Of a DNA stretch of 64,000 nucleotides, positions 38,368-50,900 are shown one piece after another. The translations under genes and the position numbers were made by a program. The stretch comes from Trichoplax adhaerens (Eukaryota > Placozoa > Uniplacotomia > Trichoplacea > Trichoplacidae). The stretch lies in NCBI RefSeq assembly GCF_000150275.1, contig NW_002060945.1, positions 1,368,199 to 1,432,198 of the forward strand, given 5' to 3'. The notes beneath the pieces were generated by a model, which saw only the letters and a program-made list of their open reading frames with translations, made no database searches and was not told the DNA's origin. Numbering within the stretch: the stretch's first letter is position 1; each line of letters opens with the position of its first letter.

Positions 38368-40118
38368 ATTAAGGCTATCACTATTGCGCTTCTATTATAT
38401 TCTATTCGCAGAATCGTCAAGGAAGCGATAAAGATGTTTCTATTTTCAAATCTAAATACGAATATATACGGTGTAGAGGTAATCATTGTTGCTATGACAG
38501 CAACGTTTGTATCTTTCTGGGATACGCCTGTTTGACTAGCCTACTTGTATCCTACTGAAACTAGACTATTTATTATAGAATTTTGGTTACAATACTATGC
38601 TAATGATGTTATTGTAAGATAGAAGTATGCTATTACCGCAATCCTGCAAATCGGCTTTACTATCTCGCAAAGTTCAAATCAATATCACTCTCATACTTAT
38701 ATGATAGTGATCTTAAATGCCTAACAAAGCTGTAATCAACTTAAATGTAAATGCTAACATGCCCACTCTTTATCTTGACTTTGGATAAATCAATCCTAGA
38801 CAATAATGACAATAGATATGATAATTCTTCTGCTTGCTTCCACGAATTAGACTGCAAGAATATTTTTCCTATATAATACTATATCTCTATTTCTACTATA
38901 CTACCAATTATATTATTCATGTTCAAATTTTACTGAGTCAATTATCTGTTTTGCGATATATATGATAATCCAATCACCCAGTTTGATTTAAAAAAGAAAT
39001 TATAAAACTTAATTCTGCAAAGCATCATTCTTAATCACAGCTAACTTTGAAATTATATCAAATAACGGCATTCTCATTCCTGCTTTATAATTTTTTATAT
39101 TTAAAAATACGTAAAAATTATAGGAATAAAATATCAAAAGTAGGTCAAGGCGATATGATAAAATTCCAGTATTAGTATTACATCGCGCATTTAATACTGT
39201 AATGATTGTTATGATATTTGCAAGTAGAGTATGAAATTTATTTTGGATAGAAATTGAAAAGCTCCATTGTATTAAATAATATATGAAACAGTCCTGTAGC
39301 GAATGCTTAAATTTACTTGTATAGCAAAGTAAAAGACGCCTGCACGACTGTAACATCTTATACTCGTAGAGTACAACACACGCTCGAATACTGTTAATAT
39401 TATTCAGTAATCCATATAAATGGTATTTTCCAGTTTTACTTTTAATATTTGGGCGTAAATATTCGTAAAAAACTACCGATTTAAAAATACACAAAGCAGG
39501 GCAAGATAATAGGCTAAGATCTGTAACGGTTATCAACATACTCTAAATTTTGTTAATCCCTTAAAAGATCAGTTTATGCAAGCTCTCGCGTATTATAAGC
39601 CTGTAAGAACTCACTTTATGCCTTTTGAAGTTACATTAGTGAGGGAAAGCATGGTGTAGGATTCAGGTAATTTTGAAGCTTTTATTATGGCCTAACACTA
39701 GAGCTGATTTAAATTAAATCAGATAAGTGATAAAAGTTTAGCAGAGTCATTGCTACAAGATATCTTTATTGTGGTACATGAAGATGTGGACAAAAAGTTG
39801 ATTTAAAGTAAGCAAAAATCATCAGTATTATCAAGCTATGCCGTATTCCATTAAAACATCAATAGTACCGTAACTTAAGCACGCACAATTCGACATTCAA
39901 AAAAATAAATCAAGTGTAAGGCTTACCTTTATAGTTAATTGTAAACTACGAATATACGGCAACTATTGAGTAAATTTTGAAGAATTAGCCTAATATTTGC
40001 TATGAGCAACATATTAATTGAAATTAAGGAGTAATCCAAACATTATTATTATCACGAAATATTGTAAAATGGAAAATATGAAATTGCTTTATCCCTGATC
40101 TTTGTATGCATTGGTTTC
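38368..40118. other. Spacer with an orphan ORF, no recognised gene
   Basis: Upstream of CCDC103 and downstream of the EGF/transmembrane exon. Apart from the 176-codon reverse open frame at 39009-39539 (listed separately) I see no coding similarity. The CCDC103 promoter should lie just above 38367. Confidence 0.5.
39009..39539 (-). CDS. Orphan hydrophobic ORF, 176 aa, uncertain
   Basis: An uninterrupted ATG-initiated frame of 176 codons. That is longer than expected by chance: with about 7.5% stops per codon in DNA of this composition, a chance frame this long is rare in 64 kb. The product is rich in Leu, Ile, Tyr, Ser and Cys, with hydrophobic stretches around CFIYYLIQWSFSISIQ, LLANIITIITVLN and LLLIFYSYNFYVFL, so it could be a multi-pass membrane protein. 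There is no signature I recognise. It sits where the 3' UTR of the EGF/transmembrane gene could be. The strong AT bias of its codons also fits non-coding DNA. No function is claimed. Confidence 0.25.
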   Translation of the reverse strand: MLITVTDLSLLSCPALCIFKSVVFYEYLRPNIKSKTGKYHLYGLLNNINSIRACVVLYEYKMLQSCRRLLLCYTSKFKHSLQDCFIYYLIQWSFSISIQNKFHTLLANIITIITVLNARCNTNTGILSYRLDLLLIFYSYNFYVFLNIKNYKAGMRMPLFDIISKLAVIKNDALQN

Positions 40119-42300
40119 TTAGTAGGTAGAAGTTTCAGTTTCTTCAGCGATCGGATCAAGTTCAGGTCTTACTGATAATTTAGATTGCTTTAATAACATG
40201 GGAATGGACGACTTTCTATCTTTCATTTCATTATCTTTTAACTTTATTGTATTTCCTAATTTAATCATCCTATTAACCTTTCGTATACTGCACCACAGGA
40301 CAATTCCAATCGTAAATAGGATAAAAACGGCAACAGACAATGAGGCGAAAGTGGCAATCTCGTCTGTAGTATAGCTATTGCGCGCGATTACCTTCTCGCA
40401 TCGTTTTCCGGTAAAACCTTGTTGACAAAAACAGGCTACTTTTTCTTTATAAATAGAACAAGCTGCACCATTATAACATGTGCATGAAATATCTGCTACT
40501 GATGAGAATGTAGGCAACATCAGGTAAAAGAATTTACGCTTGAAATATTCCTTGAAAGCAAAGGAAAAAATTGACGAGCCAGTACAAAAGAATAGAGCTT
40601 AATTCCTTGTATGATCTGCAGTAAATCGTTACTAATCGTATAGATGTTATTCGCTAGTTTTACTGATCATAGAAATTATTCCAGTAACTATCGTGACCAA
40701 CCAGGATCAAAAGGAATTTTTCTTGTATTTGATGCCTCAGCTAATAATTTCTGAAGAATTTCGTACTACCTAAATATGAAAAAATGATAATAAGCTGTCG
40801 AGTCATCCATGTCTTTTATATACTCGTGTCCTCAATGTTGATTATCCGATGGAAAGACTGCATATTCCATTTTTGTCTATATTTGAAATTGAAATTATCA
40901 TGTGATAGAAATGAGATTTTAACGTTTTCCCATTTATGACGATTTCATTACTTATTACTGTATATCGTGCATACACCAGTGCTGATGACTTAAGTTATTG
41001 GTTTTTATAGATTCTTTAATACGAATTAGCAAACGACGCACTTTTGCAATTTGAATGTCATCGAGTTATCGTCGTGGTGATTGTAATAATTAGCAATTAA
41101 AGCCTATGATAAAGCAACATGATTTAATACCGTATCATAAATGGTTCATGATTTTGCGTATGGGATTTTATGCATCATAAATGCCGATGAAGGTATGTAA
41201 AATTGCTTCTCAAATAAAATGTAGATTAACGAATTGCTGTGGTGATACAAATCAGATTCGTAAATTATACAGTTTTATAGCTCTAAGATCATTCAATTGC
41301 TATCGCAATCGCAAATGAAACGCAGAATACTAAATGATACTTAAAAGTTTTATTCTGATTCCCAGTCAATTAGTGCCATTAAATGTTATAGCTTTGCTAA
41401 TATAATACAGTAGTATAAAATCTAATAGCATTTATAATAGAAATGGAAGGCGTAGTATTCAATCTTTCGTTCTGATTCAATGAGGATTAATAAATCCTGC
41501 ATTTTGTATATCAAATACTGTCCAATAACAACATTCATTATAGGAATGAGAAGTATTCGAATTTTATTCTGAATTAACGTAAATAAGTTAATACTACCGT
41601 ACTATTTGTAAATCAGGAATTTTTGGGTAATTGTCGAAATTAAGCTATTTGTCGAATACGGTATAACTCAGTGAAAAGAAATTTGATTTTATAATTTATA
41701 AACAAAGTGTATCCTTCGTCTATTGGAAAGTTATCAATAAGTACGTTACTATAATAAATGCTGTGGATATTTGCTCGTAAAGACAGATGGTGGGCACTTG
41801 ATATCGTGTCTATAGCGCTGGTAGTTTTTGAAAACTGATGTCGATTATGTTATTGCATTCTTTCATTTTATCTCTATCGTTATTCGACAAACATAAGCTA
41901 AAGATTCTGTAATAATTTCAATATGAAAATAAAAATATCTTCATCAAGTACGGTGATCTCATATTGACTGTATTACCTTCAATTGTATATCCAATTACTG
42001 TACTGTATACTCATATGTCCCTTATAGAAACAAGTCATTCGAGCTTAGAGCTAAAATTGATTCTGAATAGTACTGAAAAAGAGCTTTCCTAGAATTTCTT
42101 GTAGTTGCAATCTATTTTTATCTAATTCGGATCTACCAATGTTGGCAGTGGAACTATTGATAACAGTCAGGGGTACATCCAATATTATTGTACGTCCTTG
42201 GTTTAGTATAAGAATTAAAATTACTTTGAGATAATCTTTAAAATAAAGACCTGACAACAACTCATGTAATTGATTCATTTCTATACTGACGATTTTAGCT
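40119..42300 (-). CDS. Probable single-pass membrane protein with SEA-like and EGF-like domains (partial model)
   Basis: The firm part is the last exon, 40119 to about 40500: an EGF-like domain (CYNGAAC, then CFCQQGFTGKRCE), a transmembrane helix (IATFASLSVAVFILFTIGIV), and a basic cytoplasmic tail ending AEETETSTY and a stop. A good acceptor (TTCTCATCAGTAG, reverse strand) lies just upstream. Two weaker exons may precede it. About 40690-40755 reads YEILQKLLAEASNTRKIPFD and joins in phase to the EGF exon through the GTTGGT donor. About 42080-42300 reads GRTIILDVPLTVINSSTANI then LQLQEIL, which resembles the end of an SEA domain. SEA-EGF-TM is a known mucin-like or receptor arrangement, but only the last exon is well supported and the 5' end is not found. 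Confidence 0.5.
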
Positions 42301-42454
42301 ATCCATTGCAATGAGTAGGTTATTGTAACTCTATACGGACAAGGTCAAGTACTGTTGAATGTCCACAATTTATTTCTGTAGTCAAAATGAAACTTTTTAA
42401 TGTTTCTCGTGCAGAAATCACGGAAATGATATTTACATATTTATATGTACAAAT

Positions 42455-43325
42455 AGTATTTTGTGGGGTATTAAATTACATATAGCTACTTATGTTAATA
42501 ATGTAGTAACCTGATCACATCGTTTCGTTCGGCCTATAGTACTCTCTATACTCTAACTATAGCCTCTATTTTGTGGTGTATTAAATTATAATATATACCT
42601 ACTTATGTTCATAATGTAGTGATCACATCGTTTCGTTTGGCCTACAGTATGACATTATGATGACATGCTGTACTATGCGTAATACTAGGGATTGCAAGGG
42701 TGGAAACGACAGTAGTTTCTATTAGGTGCTTGAGGTACAGAATTTCTTAATGCTTGTAGAATCTACGTATAATTCCATGACTTCTATTTGCTGTAATCCA
42801 CGTTCTACCATAGTAGTCCATGACTCATAACTATTTTGTGGTGTATTAAACTCATAATGTAGTGATCACATCGTTTCGTTTGGCCTACAGTATGACATTA
42901 TGATGACATGCTGTACTATGAGTAATACTAGGGATTGCAAGGGTGGAAACGACAGTAGCTTCTATTAGGTGCTTGGGGCACAGAATTTCTCAATGCTTGT
43001 AGAATCTACGTATAATTCCATGACTTCTATTTGCTGTAATCCACGTTCTACCATAGTAGTCCATGACTCATAACTATTTTGTGGTGTATTAAACTCATAA
43101 TGTAGTGATCACATCGTTTCGTTTGGCCTACAGCATGACCTTATGATGACATGCTGTACTATGCAGAACAGTAGAGATTGCAAGGGCAAAAATGACAGTA
43201 GCTTCTATTAGGTGCTTGATGTACGGAATTTCTCGATGCTTGTAGAATCTACGGACAAGTCCATGCCTTATTTACTGCAGTCCATGTTCTACCATAGTAG
43301 TGTATGACTCATATCACTAAGTTAA
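42455..43325. repeat. Tandem repeat, ~240-265 bp unit, 3-4 copies
   Basis: Units start at TATTTTGTGGTGTATTAAA near 42458 (truncated), 42569, 42833 and 43076. Each contains CATAATGTAGTGATCACATC, GTTTCGTTTGGCCTACAGTA, TGACATTATGATGACATGCT, GGATTGCAAGGGTGGAAACG, CTATTAGGTGCTTG, CTTGTAGAATCTACG and CACGTTCTACCATAGTAGTC. The copies at 42833 and 43076 are the most alike. No open frame spans the array. Confidence 0.9.
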
Positions 43326-43374
43326 CACGATGACATCATTTCGTCTTTTTTAGACAATCTGCCAGCGAATATAC

Positions 43375-43570
43375 AGTACAGACGGATAGCCAGACCATCC
43401 ATCGCATAGCCAGACCATCCATCGCATAGAGTAAACTCTATGACCAATGGAAAGGTTTCCGACTAGTACAGTACAGTACAATGTACTGTACGGTACAAGC
43501 AGGACAGTGAAGTACAGTACTGTAATTATGTACAGTACAGCACTACTGTACAGTGTACAGTACCTTAATC
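43375..43570. repeat. Short direct repeat and CAGTAC/GTAC-rich palindromic tract
   Basis: A 21-base unit (ATAGCCAGACCATCCATCGC) is repeated twice at about 43388-43428. From about 43465 to 43565 the sequence is dominated by overlapping CAGTAC, GTACTG and TGTACAGT words that are self-complementary and could fold extensively. Confidence 0.8.
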
Positions 43571-46500
43571 AATCTTCCCGGTGTTGAGTGTATGGTAGCT
43601 GTAACGTAGACTCATACACGTTGGCACTTAGTATTTAGCATCATCATCGTTGTTTCATCATTTTTGAGCGATTTGCAAGGCTTATTGCAGTCCTAGTTGG
43701 CTTTTAAAACCTATACAAATTGTTTTCTCTTGGCTAGCGAGTTGAAGTCTTCTGCTACCACGATTGTTGTTGAGCAGCAGTTTATCTCCTGTATCCATTG
43801 GCTAATAGTGGATATTGCCTACAGTACGCTACTGGAACGCCGACATTTCGTCATCACCACTCAGCAGAACGACGCGCCGAGAACGTTGCAGTCTAATCTA
43901 GACTAATAGTCAATTTGCTATAAGGTAATTGCCGCATACCTAGACTAAAGCAACAGTAGTCCCCAATGAGAGGATTAATGGAACAATTTTGGTAATGACG
44001 TTCTACTTTGTTGAATGATGATAATATAGATAGAAATTCGAAATCGACGAAAATAACTACCCACGATCAAGCATACAAAGCCGCATACGTGGACTCTTGG
44101 ATTATGGAAAACCAAATGTCTTCTATGCACTGCATTGCTTCCTTTGAACAAAAACAGCATGAGCTTGAAGTCCATACTTCAACGAAATGGCTAGATTTGC
44201 TTGAAATGGTAAGATAACTGTGCTACTAAAGTACCGATTTGAATTTAGACTTTGGCATTTTTCTTCCATTAATTTCTTACTTTGTTGTTTACTTGCTATT
44301 CATCTTCATGATGAATGTTTTCAATTGAAACACCTCTGATGATAAAAATTGATTCCATTTTATATGCGTCTCTTTTCTACTACGCTAGTTGCTTTATTCC
44401 TACAATGTTCGCTGTACTTCAATCAAGTATCATGACGAAGAAGGAGACGAGGTACGAAAGAAACTTGCTACCTTTTTGTTTACAAATCGTCCATTTTGAT
44501 TTATTTGTTGTACTCGGCGCTTACAGTAAGTACATGGTCGAAAAAGATACAAACGCCGTATGTTGAATGTTGGAAGTGTACTACTCTCGATAGATTTTAT
44601 GCAGTACGCTATACACTACAGTACTGTCTATTTGTATGGATTGATTGAGTCAAAAGATCGCTAAAAAGAGGAATTTTTTCTTAATTTACTATACATCTGT
44701 AAACCCTACATTACATCATCAATACGTACATCCACGTACAAGTGAGTAAGGGATTGTCAATCCCAATCGGGATCGAAGATCCAAGTCTTTGCTCCATCCG
44801 TGCTAGTCATTTCCTGCTTGACATTACACGCATGGATAAAATGACTACAATGAGTACGTCATAATATGGACAAAATAACCCTTGTCTTTTTCCATTTCCA
44901 ATCATAAAATGAACTAGTCCACATTCATAAAGGCTAATTTTAGAGTGGATCGAATGCATTGACCAAGTCCTCTCTGTCCTTGTATGTTGATGCCCCGTCA
45001 TCATTCTATCTATACCAGATCGTGAAAAGTTATTGTAATAACCAATAGAATGATTCTTATCCACTCGACTTGAATTTATCAGCCCATCTATAGTGAGCAC
45101 AGTACATAAATTTAGATTACTTGAGTAGTTATCGATTAATAATTATTAATTAGCCCCAAAGTCCTGCCGAAATTTTTTGCCGATGGCTTCAACGGCTGAA
45201 AGGGCTTTCCATTCAACAAACAAAAACAAGCCGTTCGGACGGACTACACCTGGACATATGTCTACTGGAGTTGCCTACCAACGACAGTATGGATTGTCTC
45301 CATTTTCCTCACCAATGGAGAAGATTCATTCGATGTCGTATAGTACAGTATAAGCGATAGACTGGTGAACGCGATAGTATACTATCTATTTATTTTCTTC
45401 TCCATACCAGCCAATCAAGCAAAACACTGAAGTGAAACTGCCAGCAAAAAATTGGAAAGAAAGAAATTCAAAATGGATCTCGACATTCTTGACTAATAGC
45501 GAGATACTACTAGCTGCTTGTCTACAAAGTTCTCATCCATATTAGCACAACGAAGATTGTGCTAGATAATTATACATTTGATCCTCATACAGTAATGAAG
45601 GCGAAGTATTGCATAAAGTAGAAAATAATGCATCGAGTAACAAGACTCCATCCAATGGATGATCTCAAGATGATCGTTTTGTCAACGGAAAGTTACTCTC
45701 TTCTATCACGTTGGCAAGAATGAGCCTGTAGCCTGTATAATATACCGATACTGCTTTCTTGCTAGATTGGCCACAGATAACTTTTTTACCTGTTGAAATC
45801 TTAACGACAGTAGCCCTGATACGCAATGGCTACGAAAAGTAAATTAATGAATTATTGATTCTACTCTGCACGTGCACAATCTACCGTAGACTTGCAATAT
45901 GAAACAACGGTAAAGGATGCAAGCATTTGAAGAGCATTGAGGCATGAAAAGGGTAGGGTGTCTTTATGATGTCAAATTCCTGTATAAAACTTGACTGTAA
46001 TCTCTTGAAAATTCATCAGAAGCAAGGATCATCCAGCTATAAATTGACTTGAGTCAACCATCTTAGTAGAACCCTACTTCGTTCTTGACAAAGGATGATC
46101 ATCTTGTACTTGTATAAAAAACGCATGAATGGCGTCTAAAAGGGTTCATAAATAATGTAGAAGAGTCAAGCGCTCTCTTATACAGCGGTAAACCTTACCC
46201 GTAAATGTAATTAAGGCAACCAGTGAAATCAATACTACCTAACTCAGATTAATAACCAAGATTAGAGTAGACTATTGCGAAACCTACGTGTAGAGCAGCC
46301 GATGCAGGACTTGCAATGTATCCAACAGTGATTTAAATTGGCATTACTATATTGCACACTCGGTTGCAAATTGGAAATAGGATTCATTTTATCATGAGTG
46401 AAGCAGTTGCTATGAGCAATTGACCTTGTGCAACTTCAATGAACTTCCCGTTTGAAATTGTAGACCTTTAAACATGATAATTGAAAGCCTCATTTTAATT

Positions 46501-47920
46501 AATCGTCTGGTGTAAATGTACATTATAGTTCAATTAAGATATGATGAAATTGATTGGTCAAAGGACTAGGTGGGTTAGAGTCAACTTTGATCATGTAATT
46601 ATTGACTTCAATTGATAGACTAGATGGTGATGACAACATAATGTAGAATTCCCCTTAGCATACGCATGATAGACAGTACTCATTACCGTAGAGCGATCAC
46701 TGTTCACAGAAAGTAAACCTTAAAATCCTTCAACATCTTATACAATCCAAATAATACTACTGTCACCATACTGCTGACAGTATTGATAATTGTCGGATCG
46801 ATGCATTCATGCATAGGGATAAAAGCAGCCAATCCTTAAATCGTTTATCTCATCTGTATAACAAACCTATCGTCTACAACGATCGTTACAGTAAACGGAT
46901 TTTCGCCATATTCCCATGGAGACGATCAATCTTCAGCAAAGTAATTGGATAAAAATTCAATACCCTTGGTGCGAGTATTGTTACTGCAAGTGACTGTATC
47001 CAAGGATGATAAAAGAATCATTTCCTTTGCCTTAGTCCTTTACCTTTACTGTTCTCTAGCTACCAGTACTGTAGTGTACTTTGATTTTATTTTTTTTTTC
47101 TCCATCAATGACGTATGCCTTCTTGAAATATCATATTAATGAATAGATAAGAACATCGATTGAAATAGAACACACCCAATTCATTAAAAAAGAGAAATGA
47201 AAAACAGCATAGGAGACTTTGCTATTTAATTAATAATAAGCAAAAGTTTTTATTTTCTTCTTTATGACATTTATTCAATAATAATAATATCAAGTGTCCA
47301 ATAGTATTATTATCAACAAGTATAAAAGTTCATCCTTTTATTTCATCAATCTTCATGATGATTGGTTGTAATATTGATTGATCCTTATAAAATTATTTTC
47401 TGTCTTTTATTATCCAGGTGTCGGTCAGCAGCCAAGGTAGAATCGAAGTCAATAAATGCATCCTTGTTGTTTGCTACTCTACAGTTTTTACTTACTTTCA
47501 AGACATGGTAGTCTAATACTGTGTTTACCTGGTATTATTACTATTTAATAATAATCATCAGTACTTTTCCCTATGAAAAATTGTTTTGCCTATTTGTTGT
47601 AGTTACTGCATTTTGGAAAAAAAACCATCAGTCGTTAGATCATAGCTGTAATCACTGCTTGATAGATTAATACCGTAAAACTTGATGAGATCAATAGCCT
47701 AGCTATTTTATTAAATTACATAAGATACAGTATAGCAGATATTTCTAATAGTTTTAGTTTTTTTATCTCTGATTTTTACGCCAGCAGAAATTCATCACCT
47801 AGATCGTATAGACTCTGTGCAAGCATATTAATTACGCGTATTTTGCGTATTTAGTTGACTAATACTGTAAACTTTCACTTGCTTACATTCCCTTTCCTTT
47901 TTTATTGTACCTGGATCAAG
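43571..47920. other. No recognised gene; several medium ORFs
   Basis: Forward frames at 43697-43906, 44008-44217, 44315-44566 and 46945-47139, and a reverse frame at 44807-45100, have no recognisable domain and do not link by clear splice sites. The 44315-44566 frame is partly hydrophobic. The first PB1 exon(s) of NBR1 should lie in or before this stretch, but I could not find them. Several isolated GTACTGTAC-type palindromes occur (for example 44600-44625). I treat the region as non-coding or unassigned. Confidence 0.4.
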
Positions 47921-50900
47921 ACGAATGGGAAGAAGTACTAAAGGTAACTTAGATTCTGCAATAGAAAAAAAAGTGCAATGATGTTCAACATTTTCAGCAA
48001 CATGACATTTTGCTAACAATACTACTAGTTCAAGTTTACGATTATCATTATTAAAATTGCTTATGTAGTCTTGGAATGAATTTCTGATACCGTTATTGTA
48101 TTTTAGTTGATTAGTGCATCTAAACCGGAGGCTTTCAAATTTTGCATTATCGGTGAAATTGTCAATGAACCTTTCCCTACTGGTGTAGCACCACCAGTAG
48201 AAGAAAACTCCAATCAGGTCTGTTGCATAGAAATACAAGAAAAACAATGCAAAAGAACTTCTTATAAATCAAATCTCGTAACCGTCATGTTAAATCCTAT
48301 AAAGGGCTCTTGATAAGAGAATTTTTGCTCCAAAATTAAACACCGCTACTGTACTATATACTATCTACATACTGCAAAAAGAGCCTCACAACGCGCTTGT
48401 TTGGCTATTGCTAATGATGATCCTATTTTTTTATTTTAATTTATTACTGATATCGGTGTAATCCATATAAATTTTATTTGATAGACCGATCTAATAACTG
48501 AACCGATCGCAGCCGGTGGTAATGGTAATTGCGGTCGAATGCAGCGAATAAAACGATTTTTAAACAACATGAAAGAAGTTGCAAAAGAGCTCAAAACATC
48601 ATCTCAGGAACTGCGTGAGACGGTGAATACAAAGGAGCCTCCAGAATGGTTTAAAAATTCATCTGATCATGTATGTTGATACCTAATTTACAGCATAGAA
48701 AATTGTAAACTAAAGTATTTCTATTATGAAGACCTTATATTTTTCAATCGCAAAATTATTGCTTTTATGCAGTAACTCAACGATAATTACAAAGAATATT
48801 TTGTATATCTACATCAATTAAGCAGTAATTATTACATTCTATCTCTCGAGTAATGAATAAATGAAATCTTAATTTGTTTTATATAATTATTATAGATGTG
48901 CCAAATGATCATCAGTGGAGTCTTATCGGGCTTAGATAATGCTGTTGTAGCATCAGTACCCGGTAATAGTACTCTGCAATCACAATTGGGTAATAATTGT
49001 GACAATGCACGACGTAAGTTATTTTCATTATAGTTTGTAAGGAAAAAAAATAATCCAGTTTTATTTTCTACTGTCTTTCATCACATGGGTATAAGATAAA
49101 GTAATTTTTTTTCCTTTAATGAACTAACAGCTCAAATAATAATTTTTTTTAGCTGTTTATGTCCATGATAAAGTTTTCTGTGACGTCTGCAATCAAACCA
49201 TCGTTGGAATTCGATATAAATGCGGGTACAATGTCATTAAAAATATACAATAATTTGTATTGACCTATATTAATATATAACCCAAACGATTGCTAAAAGA
49301 CTGACGGTATACGACTGTGCATGCGTATTATTCTGTTAGTGTCATACCGAACCAATCAACTATGATATTAGTAGCAATTCAACATTATTCTTACGTATGA
49401 AATAATTTTATTTGCTTGGTATTAGAAATTGTGCTGACTACGATTTATGTGAACAATGCGAGAGTATCCCAAATATCCATGATAGCACCCATGTGTTTTT
49501 GAAATTACGAAAGCCCGTTGTAGCAGCTGGACGCGACCCAGTTACTGGTTTGGTCTCGCCATTACTGCATAAATGTGTTTACAAGCCGACACTAGCGTCA
49601 GAGCAACACGAAACAGAGTAAGATAATAACTGTTCTGCTAATGACTTGATTGTAACTGTATTGCACCTATTTCTATTCCAACTACTTTTCTCATGTGCTA
49701 TGTTATTTAAATTATGATGATTAGTTTCTTCGTATCAAAGCCCCAACCAGAGCCATATGTTATAGACGCTATCTTGGCTGAAAGAAATTGTGAAATTTAC
49801 CGCGAGAAATCGAGTAAGGAATTAAAGAAGATAATGAAGGCTGAGAAACGAAAACTAAAGTAAGGATTAGCATCTTTTAAAATTTTTTTGTACTTTACAT
49901 ACAATTTAGTACCCAAGCTTTATTCTTAATATGTTAATTAATTAAAGCAGAGGTTTTAACTGTATGCTAAAACTTTTTGCAATACAATTACTTTTGCTAT
50001 AGGCAAAGTTTAAGTGCAAGCTTATGTAGTGAAGAAAGCTCTCCAGATATTTATTACCCAATCAATCCAAACCAAAAAGTATGCAATATATACTATTCTT
50101 TGTTAAAGTTACCTATTCTTAACTGTTCATTGCTTATCGTCGATAATTAAATAAATCTTACAACTGTATAATAATTTATGCAAATAAAACAATTTCTAGT
50201 TTACCAAGACTTGGTGCATACGCAATACTGGTAAATCAACTTGGAACAATATCAAGGTAAAGCAATGTGCAATTTTCCAAAATGTAACAAATCATGTCGT
50301 AGCATTTTTGATTTTATTTTCTTATCTTGTTAACAATTTATCTTTTTGTAGTTGATTTATATGAAAGGAAAATGTAAATCACAGAGACTTAAACCAGAGG
50401 CGGATGGCAAGGTCTTCCTTCCCGCTGTAAAACCTGGTGAAAAACATTTTGTAACCGTGTCATTCATAGCTCCACACTTACCGGGAGAATACTTTAGTAT
50501 TTTACGACTAAAATCAAATGGCATCAAATTTGGACCTCATTTCATATGCAAAGTTAATGTTGTCAATCAATACAGTCATGAAGGTATACAGATAAAAACT
50601 CACTTTCTAATTTCTAATATCTTTTGTGTAACTTATTGCTATCATGATGAAATTTTTAAAATATTTTGAATTTTATTTCATTATTCTCATAATAGATACT
50701 TTAACTGAACCGATTGCTGCTATACCTACCACAGAGTTAAACTGTGATGATATTGCATCCTCGCAACAGAGTTCGATTGCTACGTCATCAGATATTGTTA
50801 TTGTGAAACGTTCTGATTACGATCCGATAGCTGTCGCATGTGAAACGTTATGTGAGGATAACTTATTGAACGCTGATAATATCGATGATCGTAATCTACA

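Noticed and set aside
44008-44566. Two medium forward frames, the second partly hydrophobic
   Set aside because: They do not join by clear splice sites and match no family I recognise.
45183-45353. 56-codon forward frame starting MASTAERAFHSTN
   Set aside because: It has plausible codon use, but no domain, no splice partner and no conservation evidence; considered and dropped as an NBR1 first exon because it has no PB1 features.
47828-48247. 139-codon reverse open frame
   Set aside because: It lies opposite two NBR1 exons, which explains its length; it shows no domain.
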